Source: Streptomyces sp. OR43 (lineage in GTDB: Bacteria > Actinomycetota > Actinomycetes > Streptomycetales > Streptomycetaceae). Taken from it: a stretch of 64,000 nt of DNA. The notes beneath the pieces are model-generated. The model did no database searches. It was not told the DNA's origin and saw only the letters and a list, made by a program, of their open reading frames with translations. Location: NCBI RefSeq assembly GCF_008042275.1, contig NZ_RDBK01000008.1:339176-403175 (forward strand), in the 5' to 3' direction. Made by a program: the position numbers and the translations under genes. Shown here in pieces: positions 54,397 through 62,441 of this stretch; position 1 is the stretch's first letter, and each line of letters opens with the position of its first letter.

Positions 54397-55476
54397 GTGG
54401 TCCGAGCCGCCGTACTGTCCGCCGTCGGAGCTCCGCTGGAGATCACCGACATCACCCTGCCCGAGCCCGGCCCCGGCCAGGTGCGCGTCCGTCTCGCCGC
54501 CGCCGGGGTCTGCCACTCCGACCTCTCGTTGTCCGACGGCACCATGCGGCTGCCCGTCCCGGCCGTCCTCGGCCACGAGGGCGCGGGCACCGTCGTCTCG
54601 GTGGGCGAGGGCGTGGGCCATCTCGCCCCGGGCGACGGCGTCGTCCTCAACTGGGCACCGTCCTGCGGCAGCTGCCACCACTGCGGCATCGGCGAGGTCT
54701 GGCTCTGCGTCAACGCCCTGGCCGGTGCGGCGAACGTCCACGCCCACACCGCGGACGGCACCGCACTGCACCCCGGACTGAACGTCGCCGCCTTCGCGCA
54801 GGAGACCGTGGTCGCGGCGAACTGCGTGCTGCCCGCCCCGGACGGCATCCCGCTCACCGACGCGGCCCTGCTCGGCTGCGCGGTGCTGACCGGGTACGGC
54901 GCGGTCCACCACAGCGCCCGGGTCCGCGCCGGCGAGTCCGTCGTCGTGTTCGGCATCGGCGGCGTCGGCCTCGCCGTACTCCACGCCGCCCGGATCGCCG
55001 GCGCCTCGAAGATCATCGCGGTGGACGTCTCCCCGGAGAAGGAGGACCTCGCACGCCGGGCGGGTGCCACGGACTACGTGATCGCCTCCGCGACCACGCC
55101 CCGCGAGATCCGCAAGCTCACCGGCGGGCAGGGCGCGGACGTGGCCGTCGAGTGCGTCGGCAGGGCCGCCACCATCCGTGCCGCCTGGGAGTCCACCCGC
55201 CGCGGCGGCCGCGCCACGGTCGTCGGCATCGGCGGCAAGGACCAGGAGGTGACGTTCAACGCCCTGGAGATCTTCCACTGGGGCAGGTCCCTGACCGGCT
55301 GCGTCTACGGCAACAGCGACCCGGCCCGCGATCTGCCGGTGCTGGCCGACCACATCCGCGCGGGCCGCTTCGACCTCTCGATGATGGTCACCGAACGGAT
55401 CGGCCTGGACGGCATCCCGGCGGCCTTCGACCACATGATCGCCGGCAAGGGCGGCCGCGCCCTGGTGGTGTTCTAG
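54397..55476 (+). CDS. Zinc-dependent alcohol dehydrogenase (class III-like MDR)
   Basis: 359 residues from GTG 54397 with AAGGAG at 7 nt. Catalytic zinc ligands: Cys in GVCHSDLS and His-Glu in GHEGAGTV; structural zinc Cys cluster in CGSCHHCGIGEVWLC; cofactor loop FGIGGVGLAVLHAARIAGAS; acidic VDVSPEK indicates NAD. Ends in RALVVF. It belongs to the mycothiol/formaldehyde-like or benzyl-alcohol group of medium-chain dehydrogenases. Co-transcribed with the aldehyde dehydrogenase. Confidence 0.93.
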   Translation: MVRAAVLSAVGAPLEITDITLPEPGPGQVRVRLAAAGVCHSDLSLSDGTMRLPVPAVLGHEGAGTVVSVGEGVGHLAPGDGVVLNWAPSCGSCHHCGIGEVWLCVNALAGAANVHAHTADGTALHPGLNVAAFAQETVVAANCVLPAPDGIPLTDAALLGCAVLTGYGAVHHSARVRAGESVVVFGIGGVGLAVLHAARIAGASKIIAVDVSPEKEDLARRAGATDYVIASATTPREIRKLTGGQGADVAVECVGRAATIRAAWESTRRGGRATVVGIGGKDQEVTFNALEIFHWGRSLTGCVYGNSDPARDLPVLADHIRAGRFDLSMMVTERIGLDGIPAAFDHMIAGKGGRALVVF

Positions 55477-55549
55477 GGGCTTTCGCTTGGATCAGGCCGG
55501 GTAAGGGGCCGGGGCCCGCGAGCCCGGCATGATCCGAACGAGAGGCCCC
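55476..55549. terminator. Large bidirectional hairpin between alcohol dehydrogenase and PPK2 genes
   Basis: A 74-bp imperfect inverted repeat. Outer GGGGC...GCCCC and inner GGATCA-GCCGGG / CCCGGC-TGATCC arms surround a G/C-rich loop, between convergent genes. Confidence 0.75.
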
Positions 55550-55567
55550 AGGGTCCTTCCGTCCGGA

Positions 55568-56458
55568 TCAGCGAGCCTGGTTCTCGCCCTGTTCGAAGAT
55601 CCGGGAGGCGGGACCCACGATCAGCGGGTCCGGCTCCCCGGCCACCGCCACGTCCTTGTCCGGGTAGTCGAAGCGGTGCAGGACATGGCGGATGGCCTCC
55701 AGCCGGGCCCGCTTCTTGTCGTTGCTCTTCACCACGGTCCACGGGGCGTCCGCCGTGTCCGTGTGGAAGAGCATCAGCTCCTTGGCCTCGGTGTACGCGT
55801 CCCACTTGTCGAGCGACGCGAGGTCGACCGGGCTCAGCTTCCACTGCCGCACCGGATCGGTCTGCCGGCTCATGAACCGCCTGCGCTGCTCATCGCGCGA
55901 GACGGAGAACCAGAACTTCACCAGATGGATGCCGTCGCGGGCGAGCATCCGCTCGAACCCCGGGGCCTGGTGCATGAATTCGAGGTACTCGGACGTCGAG
56001 CAGAAGCCCATCACCCGCTCCACACCGGCCCGGTTGTACCAGGACCGGTCGAACATCACGATCTCCCCGGCGGCCGGCAGATGCGCCACGTACCGCTGGA
56101 AGTACCACTGCGAGCGCTCGCGTTCGGTGGGCTTCTCCAGCGCCACCACCCGCGCACCACGGGGATTCAGATGCTCGGTGAACCGCTTGATGGTGCCGCC
56201 CTTGCCCGCGGCGTCGCGTCCCTCGAAGAGGATGACGAGCCGTTCGTCGTGCTCCTTGATCCAGTGCTGGAGCTTGAGCAGTTCTATCTGCAGGGCGCGC
56301 TTGGACACGTCGTACTCCTTGCGGCCGAGCTTGGAGTCGTACGGATAGTCCTCGCGCCAGGCGTCACGGTCGCGGCCCGCGGGGGCCGTCGGCACCGCCG
56401 GCCCGTCGGCCCCCTTCGCCTGCCTACGGCCGGTCCGCTGCTTGGCGCTCCGCGTCAT
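55568..56458 (-). CDS. ppk2: Polyphosphate kinase 2 (PPK2)
   Basis: 296 residues. Walker A FEGRDAAGKGGT, lid RERSQWYFQRYVAHLP, Walker B MFDRSWYNRAGVERVMGF and KFWFSVSRDEQRRRF are all standard PPK2 marks; one PPK2 domain, class I-like. It uses polyphosphate to phosphorylate nucleotides (mainly ADP or GDP) or the reverse. ATG 56458 with AAGGACC upstream. A basic 30-residue N-terminus precedes the domain. The start lies inside the end of the EamA gene by 35 bp, so they are likely coupled. Confidence 0.93.
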   Translation of the reverse strand: MTRSAKQRTGRRQAKGADGPAVPTAPAGRDRDAWREDYPYDSKLGRKEYDVSKRALQIELLKLQHWIKEHDERLVILFEGRDAAGKGGTIKRFTEHLNPRGARVVALEKPTERERSQWYFQRYVAHLPAAGEIVMFDRSWYNRAGVERVMGFCSTSEYLEFMHQAPGFERMLARDGIHLVKFWFSVSRDEQRRRFMSRQTDPVRQWKLSPVDLASLDKWDAYTEAKELMLFHTDTADAPWTVVKSNDKKRARLEAIRHVLHRFDYPDKDVAVAGEPDPLIVGPASRIFEQGENQAR

Positions 56459-57404
56459 GAGGAGGTCCTTCCACAGGCTGGGCGGGATGCTTCCGCGTCG
56501 CACCAGTCTGCGGACGCTTCCGGGAGACCGCCACCCCGGCCAGACAGAGCAGTCCGCCGGCGACCGTGAGCAGCGCGGGCACCTCGTCCAGCAGCAGCCA
56601 CGACATCAGCACCACGAGCGCCGGCACCGCGTAGGTGGTGGCGCCCATCCGGCCCGCCGTGGTGCGCGCGAGCGCGTAGGCCCAGGTGGTGAAGGCCAGT
56701 GCGGTCGGGAAGAGGCCCAGGTAGACCATGTTCAAGGTCGCCGAGAGGGGCGCGTCGGCCGCGTCGGAGATCAGCGCACCGGCGAACGGCAGGCACGCCG
56801 CGGTGCCGACCAGACACCCGAAGGTGGTGATCTGGAGCGCCGAGCCGTGCCGCAGCGCGGGCTTCTGGCCGACGACTCCGCCCGCGTACGCCACCGCCGC
56901 CAGCAGGCAGAGCAGCACACCCAGCACCGAGGAACTCCCGTGACCCGACATGGAGAGCCCCACCACCGCGGCGCCCGCGAAGGACACGCCCATGCCCAGC
57001 AGCAGCCGGCGCGGCAGCCCCTCACCGAGCAGCCGGGCGCCGAGCAGGGCGATCAGCAGGGGGCCGATGTTCACGACCATCGCGGCGGTCCCGGCGTCCA
57101 CCTGCTGCTCGCCCCAGTTGAGCACCACCATGTACAGGCCGAACCACAGCAGCCCGGACCAGAGGATCCCCGGCCAGGCCGCCCGTGGGGGCAGACCCTC
57201 CCGGCGTACCAGGAGCAGGGTGCCGAGCGCCAGGGAGCCGGCCAGCAGCCGTCCGAGGGCCAGTGCGCCGGGGGAGTAGGCCTCGCCCGCGCTGCGGATG
57301 GAGACGAAGGCGGAGGCCCACAGGACCACGGTGGTGCAGGCGGCGGCCGTGGCCCGCCAGTCACGGTGTTCCGCAGGGGCGGCGGGGGAGGGGAGCGTCG
57401 TCAT
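56424..57404 (-). CDS. EamA/DMT family transporter (RhaT-like)
   Basis: 326 residues with ten helices in two EamA repeats (VVLWASAFVSIRSAGEAYSP; LGLFPTALAFTTWAYALART). Ends in a basic, polar tail. It exports or imports small metabolites; substrate unknown. The tail overlaps the PPK2 start. Confidence 0.88.
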   Translation of the reverse strand: MTTLPSPAAPAEHRDWRATAAACTTVVLWASAFVSIRSAGEAYSPGALALGRLLAGSLALGTLLLVRREGLPPRAAWPGILWSGLLWFGLYMVVLNWGEQQVDAGTAAMVVNIGPLLIALLGARLLGEGLPRRLLLGMGVSFAGAAVVGLSMSGHGSSSVLGVLLCLLAAVAYAGGVVGQKPALRHGSALQITTFGCLVGTAACLPFAGALISDAADAPLSATLNMVYLGLFPTALAFTTWAYALARTTAGRMGATTYAVPALVVLMSWLLLDEVPALLTVAGGLLCLAGVAVSRKRPQTGATRKHPAQPVEGPPHDAERQAADRP

Positions 57405-57469
57405 GGACCCGACCGTAGAGCCAGGACGGTTCGGTGCCCACCGAATAGTCGTGGGCCCGGCGCAGCGCT

Positions 57470-58120
57470 CTACCGCATCTGCCGCGGGGGCGGGGCGTAC
57501 TGGAGGGCGAGTCCGTCGATCAGCGCCCGCAGTCCTGTCTCGAAGGCGCCCTCGTCGACCTGCTGACGGCGCTCCGCGAGCAGGTGGGCCTGGCCCAGGT
57601 GCGGGTAGTCGGCCGGGTCGTACGCCGTCTCGTCGTCCACGAAGCCCCGGGCGAAGGAGCCGAGGGCCGAGCCGGTGATGAAGTAGCGCATTAGGGCGCC
57701 GATGTACGTGGCCTGGGCGGGCGGCCAGCCGGCGCGGACCATGGCGCCGAACACCGCGTCGGCGACCCGCAGGCCGGCCGGGCGGCGGCCGGGGCCCTGG
57801 GCGAGCACCGGGACGATGTGCGGGTGCGCGCTGAGCGCCGCACGGTAGGAGACGGCCCAGTCGTGCAGGGCGGCCCGCCAGTCACGGGTGTCGGACGCGT
57901 CGAACATCGACAGGTCGACCTGTGCGGAGACGGAGTCGGCGACCGCGTCCAGGATCTCGTCCTTGTTCCGGAAGTGGTTGTAGAGCGACGGTCCGCTGAC
58001 CCCGAGCTCGGCCGCGAGGCGGCGGGTCGAGACGGCGTCGAGCCCTTCGGCGTCCACGAGGGCGCTCGCCGTCTCGACGATGCGGTCTCTGCTGAGAAGG
58101 GGCTTGCGCGGGCGGGCCAT
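57470..58120 (-). CDS. TetR/AcrR family regulator of acyl-CoA dehydrogenase and ALDH/ADH genes
   Basis: 216 residues. HTH: RDRIVETASALVDAEGLDAV, STRRLAAELGVSGPSLYNHF, RNKDEILDAVA. The ligand domain resembles TetR_C_1-type with GRRPAGLRVADAVF and ITGSALGSFARGFVDDE. ATG 58120; an ATG 9 bp upstream is an alternative. It is divergent from the acyl-CoA dehydrogenase with the operator AAACTAGCAGTGCTAATTA between them. The same site precedes the aldehyde dehydrogenase, so both are likely targets. Confidence 0.88.
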   Translation of the reverse strand: MARPRKPLLSRDRIVETASALVDAEGLDAVSTRRLAAELGVSGPSLYNHFRNKDEILDAVADSVSAQVDLSMFDASDTRDWRAALHDWAVSYRAALSAHPHIVPVLAQGPGRRPAGLRVADAVFGAMVRAGWPPAQATYIGALMRYFITGSALGSFARGFVDDETAYDPADYPHLGQAHLLAERRQQVDEGAFETGLRALIDGLALQYAPPPRQMR

Positions 58121-58148
58121 GCGGCACATAGTAGGCCCTGCATCCCTA

Positions 58149-58167
58149 AAACTAGCAGTGCTAATTA
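58149..58167. promoter_or_regulatory. TetR-type operator between TetR and acyl-CoA dehydrogenase genes
   Basis: AAACTAGCAGTGCTAATTA has the same AAACTA-N7-TAnTTw layout as the site at 52884, and the opposite-strand form of that site shares AAACTAGC at its left end. Confidence 0.75.
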
Positions 58168-58183
58168 AAGTGAGGGTCGAAGG

Positions 58184-59335
58184 ATGAACCTGGAGCTCAG
58201 CGAGGAGCAGGAAGCCGTCCGGCAGCTCGCCAAGGACTTCGTGGCCCGGGACATCGCCCCGTACGTCGTCGAGTGGGACCGGGCCGAGAACGTCGACAAG
58301 TCGATCGTGAAGAAGCTCGGCTCCCTCGGCTTCCTCGGGCTGACGGTCCCCGAGGAGTACGGCGGTTCGGGCGGTGACCATCTGGCGTACTGCCTGGTCA
58401 CCGAGGAGCTCGGCCGCGGGGACTCCTCGGTCCGCGGCATCGTCTCGGTCTCGCTCGGTCTGGTCGCCAAGACCGTCGCCGCGTGGGGCGACGAGGAGCA
58501 GAAGCGGCAGTGGCTGCCCCGCCTGACCTCCGGCGACGCCGTCGGCTGCTTCGGCCTCACCGAACCGGGCACGGGATCGGACGCCGGGAACCTGACGACG
58601 AGGGCCGTCCGGGACGGCGGTGACTACGTCATCAACGGCAGCAAGATGTTCATCACCAACGGCACCTGGGCCGACGTGGTGCTGCTCTTCGCCCGCACCA
58701 ACGAGACCCCCGGACACAAGGGCGTGTCCGCCTTCCTGGTCCCCGCCGACACCCCCGGCCTCACCCGGCGCACGATCCACGGCAAGCTCGGTCTGCGCGG
58801 CCAGGCGACCGCCGAACTGGTCCTGGAGGACGTCCGCGTACCGGCCGGCGCCCTCATGGGCCCGGAGGGCAAGGGCTTCTCCATAGCCATGTCGGCGCTG
58901 GCCAAGGGCCGGATGTCGGTCGCGGCGGGCTGTGTCGGCATCGCGCAGGCGGCCCTGGACGCGGCCGTGGGATACGCCGGGCAGCGCGAACAGTTCGGCA
59001 GGTCCATCGCGAGCTACCAGCTCGTCCAGGAACTCATCAGCGACATCTCCGTGGACGTCGACGCCGCCCGGCTGCTGACCTGGCGGGTGGCCGACCTGAT
59101 CGACCGCGGTGAGCACTTCGCGACCGCCGCCTCCCAGGCGAAGCTCTTCGCCTCCGAGGCCGCCGTCCGCGCCGCGAACAACGCCGTCCAGGTCTTCGGC
59201 GGCTACGGCTACATCGACGAATACCCCGTCGGCAAACTGCTGCGGGACGCCCGCGTGATGACGCTCTATGAGGGCACCAGCCAGATCCAGAAGCTGATCA
59301 TCGGCCGCGCCCTGACGGGTGTCTCCGCCTTCTGA
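58184..59335 (+). CDS. Acyl-CoA dehydrogenase
   Basis: 383 residues, full length. FAD-binding CFGLTEPGTGSDAGNLTTRA, the RMSVAAGCVGIAQAALDAAV region, and the catalytic base Glu363 in LYEGTSQIQKLIIGRAL. It oxidises acyl-CoA to trans-2-enoyl-CoA with electron transfer to ETF. The catalytic Glu near the C-terminus places it with short/medium/branched-chain enzymes rather than isovaleryl-CoA dehydrogenase. ATG 58184 with a GAAGG site. Confidence 0.95.
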   Translation: MNLELSEEQEAVRQLAKDFVARDIAPYVVEWDRAENVDKSIVKKLGSLGFLGLTVPEEYGGSGGDHLAYCLVTEELGRGDSSVRGIVSVSLGLVAKTVAAWGDEEQKRQWLPRLTSGDAVGCFGLTEPGTGSDAGNLTTRAVRDGGDYVINGSKMFITNGTWADVVLLFARTNETPGHKGVSAFLVPADTPGLTRRTIHGKLGLRGQATAELVLEDVRVPAGALMGPEGKGFSIAMSALAKGRMSVAAGCVGIAQAALDAAVGYAGQREQFGRSIASYQLVQELISDISVDVDAARLLTWRVADLIDRGEHFATAASQAKLFASEAAVRAANNAVQVFGGYGYIDEYPVGKLLRDARVMTLYEGTSQIQKLIIGRALTGVSAF

Positions 59336-59423
59336 GCCCCGCATGACCCGAACGGACGTCTGAGTACCCGTCTGAGTACGAGGACGGATGTGCCGTGCGC
59401 CACATCGCCCGATGCTGGGCGGC

Positions 59424-59714
59424 ATGAGTGAGACGACCACGGTCAAGCAGCAGAACACCGCCGCCTTCTACGGCCAGGCCGTCGCGTCCTTCGGGATCGC
59501 GATGGGAGCGGTGACTCTCGGAATCTACTTCCTCGACGCGGACGTGTGGGTGCGCGCCTTCCTCGCTATCGGCGTCCTCTACCTCGTCACCTCCGCCTTC
59601 ACGCTGGCCAAGGTCATCCGGGACCGGCAGGAGGCGGGGCAGATCATCAGCCGGGTCGACCAGGCCCGGCTGGAGAAGATCCTCGCCGAGCACGACCCCT
59701 TTCAGAAGCTCTGA
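59424..59714 (+). CDS. YiaA/YiaB family small membrane protein
   Basis: 96 residues with two helices (FYGQAVASFGIAMGAVTLGI; WVRAFLAIGVLYLVTSAFTL) and a charged tail (KVIRDRQEAGQIISRVDQAR). The pair matches the YiaAB two-helix domain. Role unknown. It follows the acyl-CoA dehydrogenase by 88 bp. Confidence 0.8.
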   Translation: MSETTTVKQQNTAAFYGQAVASFGIAMGAVTLGIYFLDADVWVRAFLAIGVLYLVTSAFTLAKVIRDRQEAGQIISRVDQARLEKILAEHDPFQKL

Positions 59715-59736
59715 CGATCTCCCCACACCCTCACCG

Positions 59737-59752
59737 CTAAGCGCTTGCTCAG
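59737..59752. promoter_or_regulatory. TetR operator copy before TetR gene
   Basis: CTAAGCGCTTGCTCAG, centred on the palindrome AAGCGCTT, 48 bp before the TetR start. An identical 16-mer lies before the MaoC gene at 60984. The form resembles KstR2-like CAAGnnCTTG sites. Confidence 0.75.
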
Positions 59753-59799
59753 GATCGGGGTATGGTGTTCGTCCTGCTGACTGAGAGGGGCGACCGACG

Positions 59800-60423
59800 A
59801 TGAGCACGGCGGAGGAGACCGACGGCGAGAACACGCCGTGGTCCGAAGTGACGCCCGAGGCCGCCCGACGGCTGCTCGTCGCGGCCGTCGACGCCTTCGC
59901 CGAGCGCGGCTACCACGCGACCACCACACGGGACATCGCGGGCCGTGCCGGGATGAGCCCCGCGGCGCTCTACATCCACTTCAAGACGAAGGAAGAGCTG
60001 CTCCACCGGATCAGCAGGATCGGACACGACCGTGCCCTGACCCTGCTGGAGTCGGCGGCCGACGGCGAGGGTACGGCCACCGAGCGGCTGGCCGGAGCCG
60101 TGCGGGCCTTCGTCCGCTGGCACGCCGAGCGGCACACCACGGCGCGAGTGGTCCAGTACGAGCTCGACGCGCTCGCCGAGGAGCACCGCACCGAGATCGT
60201 CGAGCTGCGCCGCAGGAGCGACGCGGCGGTGCGCCGGATCATCGGTGAGGGTGTGGCGGCGGGGGAGTTCGACGTCTCCGACGTGCCCGGCACCGCGCTC
60301 GCCGTGCTCTCCCTCTGCATCGACGTGGCGCGCTGGTTCAACGCGCAGGGCAGCCGTACGCCGGACGAGGTGGGCGAGCTGTACGCCGGGCTCGTGCTGC
60401 GGATGGTCGCGGCCGGGCGCTGA
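59800..60423 (+). CDS. TetR/AcrR family regulator (lipid/CoA-metabolism type)
   Basis: 207 residues. HTH: ARRLLVAAVDAFAERGYHAT, TTRDIAGRAGMSPAALYIHF, KTKEELLHRISR. The ligand domain (HTTARVVQYELDALAEEHRT) is of the KstR2/FadR-like TetR group. ATG 59800 with GAGAGGGG upstream. It probably represses itself and the MaoC hydratase through identical operators. Convergent with MaoC across a perfect palindrome. Confidence 0.9.
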   Translation: MSTAEETDGENTPWSEVTPEAARRLLVAAVDAFAERGYHATTTRDIAGRAGMSPAALYIHFKTKEELLHRISRIGHDRALTLLESAADGEGTATERLAGAVRAFVRWHAERHTTARVVQYELDALAEEHRTEIVELRRRSDAAVRRIIGEGVAAGEFDVSDVPGTALAVLSLCIDVARWFNAQGSRTPDEVGELYAGLVLRMVAAGR

Positions 60424-60425
60424 CG

Positions 60426-60477
60426 GTAGGCGGGTGGGGGTCCCGGCCCCGCGGGGCCGGGACCCCCACCCGCCTAC
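60426..60477. terminator. 52-bp perfect palindrome between TetR and MaoC genes
   Basis: GTAGGCGGGTGGGGGTCCCG at the left end continues to a GC centre, and its exact complement follows; there is no loop. It fills nearly the whole spacer of two convergent genes. Confidence 0.9.
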
Positions 60478-60480
60478 GGC

Positions 60481-60942
60481 TCAGAAGTAGAAGCGCGACA
60501 CCGACTCGGCGACGCACGCGGGCTTCTCGCCGCCCTCGCGCTCGACCGTGACGACGGCGGTGACCTGCACACCGCCGCCCGCCTCCTCGACGCTCTTGAG
60601 GACGGCCGTCGCCCGCAGCCGGGAACCCACGGGCACGGTGGAGGGGAAGCGGACCTTGTTGGTCCCGTAGTTGATGCCCATCTTGGTGTTCTCGACCCGC
60701 ATGACCTGCGGTACGAGCGCCGGCAGCAGCGAGAGCGTGAGGTAGCCGTGCGCGATCGTCGTCCCGAAGGGCCCGGCCGCGGCCCGCTCCGGGTCGACGT
60801 GGATCCACTGGTGGTCGCCGGTGGCGTCGGCGAAGAGGTCGATCCTCTTCTGGTCGACCTCCAGCCAGTCACTGTGTCCCAGCTGCTCGCCCACGCCGTC
60901 ACGCAGCTCCTGCGCGGACGTGAAGATCCTCGGCTCTGCCAT
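60481..60942 (-). CDS. MaoC family dehydratase (hot-dog fold)
   Basis: 153 residues from ATG 60942. The hydratase 2 motif is intact: FADATGDHQWIHVDPERAAA and GTTIAHGYLTLSLLP, giving the catalytic Asp and His of R-specific enoyl-CoA hydratases. It would hydrate trans-2-enoyl-CoA to (R)-3-hydroxyacyl-CoA. The operator shared with the convergent TetR lies 42-57 bp upstream. Confidence 0.92.
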   Translation of the reverse strand: MAEPRIFTSAQELRDGVGEQLGHSDWLEVDQKRIDLFADATGDHQWIHVDPERAAAGPFGTTIAHGYLTLSLLPALVPQVMRVENTKMGINYGTNKVRFPSTVPVGSRLRATAVLKSVEEAGGGVQVTAVVTVEREGGEKPACVAESVSRFYF

Positions 60943-60983
60943 GTCCCTGCCTTCCCGCTCTCGACCATCCATCGGGTGCCTGT

Positions 60984-60999
60984 CTAAGCGCTTGCTCAG
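60984..60999. promoter_or_regulatory. TetR operator copy before MaoC gene
   Basis: CTAAGCGCTTGCTCAG, identical over all 16 bases to the site at 59737. Confidence 0.8.
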
Positions 61000-61066
61000 C
61001 ATGGTTGGCGGGTGCGTTCCTGTCAACGACGGACCGGGCGCGAATGGGCCACGTAGGGTTCGATGA

Positions 61067-61540
61067 GTGCCCCAGATCCCACACACACTCCATGAACTCA
61101 CGGTCGGCCAGCTCTCCGCGCGCAGCGGTGCCGCGGTCTCGGCCCTGCACTTCTACGAGGCCAAGGGCCTGATCACCAGCAGCCGCACCAGTGGCAACCA
61201 GCGCCGCTACACCAGGGACGCGCTGCGCCGGGTCGCCTTCGTCCGGGCGGCGCAGCGGGTCGGCATCCCGCTCGCCACCATCCGTGACGCGCTGGCCGAG
61301 CTCCCCGAGGAGCGCACCCCGAACCGGGACGACTGGGCCCGGCTCTCCGCGGCCTGGCGCTCCGAGCTGGACGAGCGGATCCGGCAGCTGGCCAGGCTGC
61401 GCGACCACCTCACGGACTGCATCGGCTGCGGCTGCCTGTCGTTGGAGACCTGTGTGCTCTCCAACCCGGACGACATCTCCGGTGAGCGGATCAGCGGCTC
61501 GCGCCTGATGCCGGAGGGCAGGGCCGCGGGCAAGGCGTGA
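61067..61540 (+). CDS. soxR: Redox-sensitive MerR-family activator SoxR
   Basis: 157 residues from GTG 61067. MerR HTH ([40 protein letters not shown]) and the [2Fe-2S] ligand set C118-x2-C121-x-C123-x5-C129 ([12 protein letters not shown]). It senses redox-active compounds and activates target genes. In Streptomyces, SoxR responds to endogenous pigments. I see no SoxR box in the window, so its targets are elsewhere. Confidence 0.96.
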   Translation: MPQIPHTLHELTVGQLSARSGAAVSALHFYEAKGLITSSRTSGNQRRYTRDALRRVAFVRAAQRVGIPLATIRDALAELPEERTPNRDDWARLSAAWRSELDERIRQLARLRDHLTDCIGCGCLSLETCVLSNPDDISGERISGSRLMPEGRAAGKA

Positions 61541-61558
61541 GCAGCCGGTCCTGGTGTT

Positions 61559-61588
61559 CCCGTCCGGCGGCCGTGGGCGCCGGACGGG
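61559..61588. terminator. Hairpin terminator between soxR and zinc-ribbon gene
   Basis: Perfect 11-bp arms CCCGTCCGGCG (61559-61569) and CGCCGGACGGG (61578-61588) with an 8-nt loop between convergent genes. Confidence 0.85.
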
Positions 61589-61600
61589 CCGCTCCGTTCC

Positions 61601-62212
61601 TCAGGCGATCGTCGCCAGGTCGCCCAGCCGGGTCCGCCTGGCCCTCGCCAGCGCGTCCGGGGTGAGCACGGGCTGCGGCACCACGATGCCGCAGCCGGTG
61701 CAGACCGGGCCGGACCACGGTTCGCTGTCCAGGTCCTGCCGCCAGGCGATGCGCGCCTGCGCGCACACCGGGCAGCCGGCGCCCGGCTCCGACTCCAGGG
61801 CCGAGATCAGCCGGGCCAGGACCTCGGCGAGCGGCGCCGCCGGATGGACCGCCGGGTCCTCGCACCGCGCGACGCCGTTCCCGCCCCAGGTGCGCCGGTG
61901 CCAGTCGTCGAAGGCGGCCGGGCGGCGCCGCCCTTCGTGCTTCTCCCGCTTGCGGCGCTCGGCGAACCCCGCCTCGTAACCGAGCCAGACCGCCCGTGCG
62001 GTCTCCAGCTCCTCCAGCGCGCGCATCAGCCGCGCAGGGTCGGGCGCCCGGTCCTCGGGGCCCATTCCGTGCCGGGCGCACAGATGGTCCCAGGTCGCCC
62101 GGTGTCCGTACGGTGCGAAGCGTTCCAGGCACTTGCGCAGCGAGTACCGCCGCAGTGCCAGATCGCTCCGCGGATCGCGGACCTGTCTCGCCAGACTCCG
62201 GAAACCGGCCAT
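61601..62212 (-). CDS. Hypothetical protein with C-terminal zinc-ribbon
   Basis: 203 residues from ATG 62212 with GGAGG upstream. The N-terminal part is helical and basic (LRRYSLRKCLERFAPYGHRA). Two Cys knuckles, GCPVCAQ and VCTGCG, about 25 residues apart, form a likely zinc ribbon. I recognise no named family. Codon use is like that of its neighbours. Confidence 0.65.
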   Translation of the reverse strand: MAGFRSLARQVRDPRSDLALRRYSLRKCLERFAPYGHRATWDHLCARHGMGPEDRAPDPARLMRALEELETARAVWLGYEAGFAERRKREKHEGRRRPAAFDDWHRRTWGGNGVARCEDPAVHPAAPLAEVLARLISALESEPGAGCPVCAQARIAWRQDLDSEPWSGPVCTGCGIVVPQPVLTPDALARARRTRLGDLATIA

Positions 62213-62441
62213 GGCGCCGCCACCTCCGTCGCTCGTACTCCGTTGCCCGTACTTCGGCGTCATTGAGTGGACGTACGCCTGCCCGGATCGGCTCCCTCTC
62301 AAGGCCATACCGTCCACGGAGTGAGATGACGGATCGTCATGCACCGGGATGTGGTGATTCGGAAAAGGTGACCGATGTTCACCTTACCGGCGGGTCATAC
62401 CGTCGGTAACCTCCGGCGCACGGTCTCTCCGAGGAGCACGC

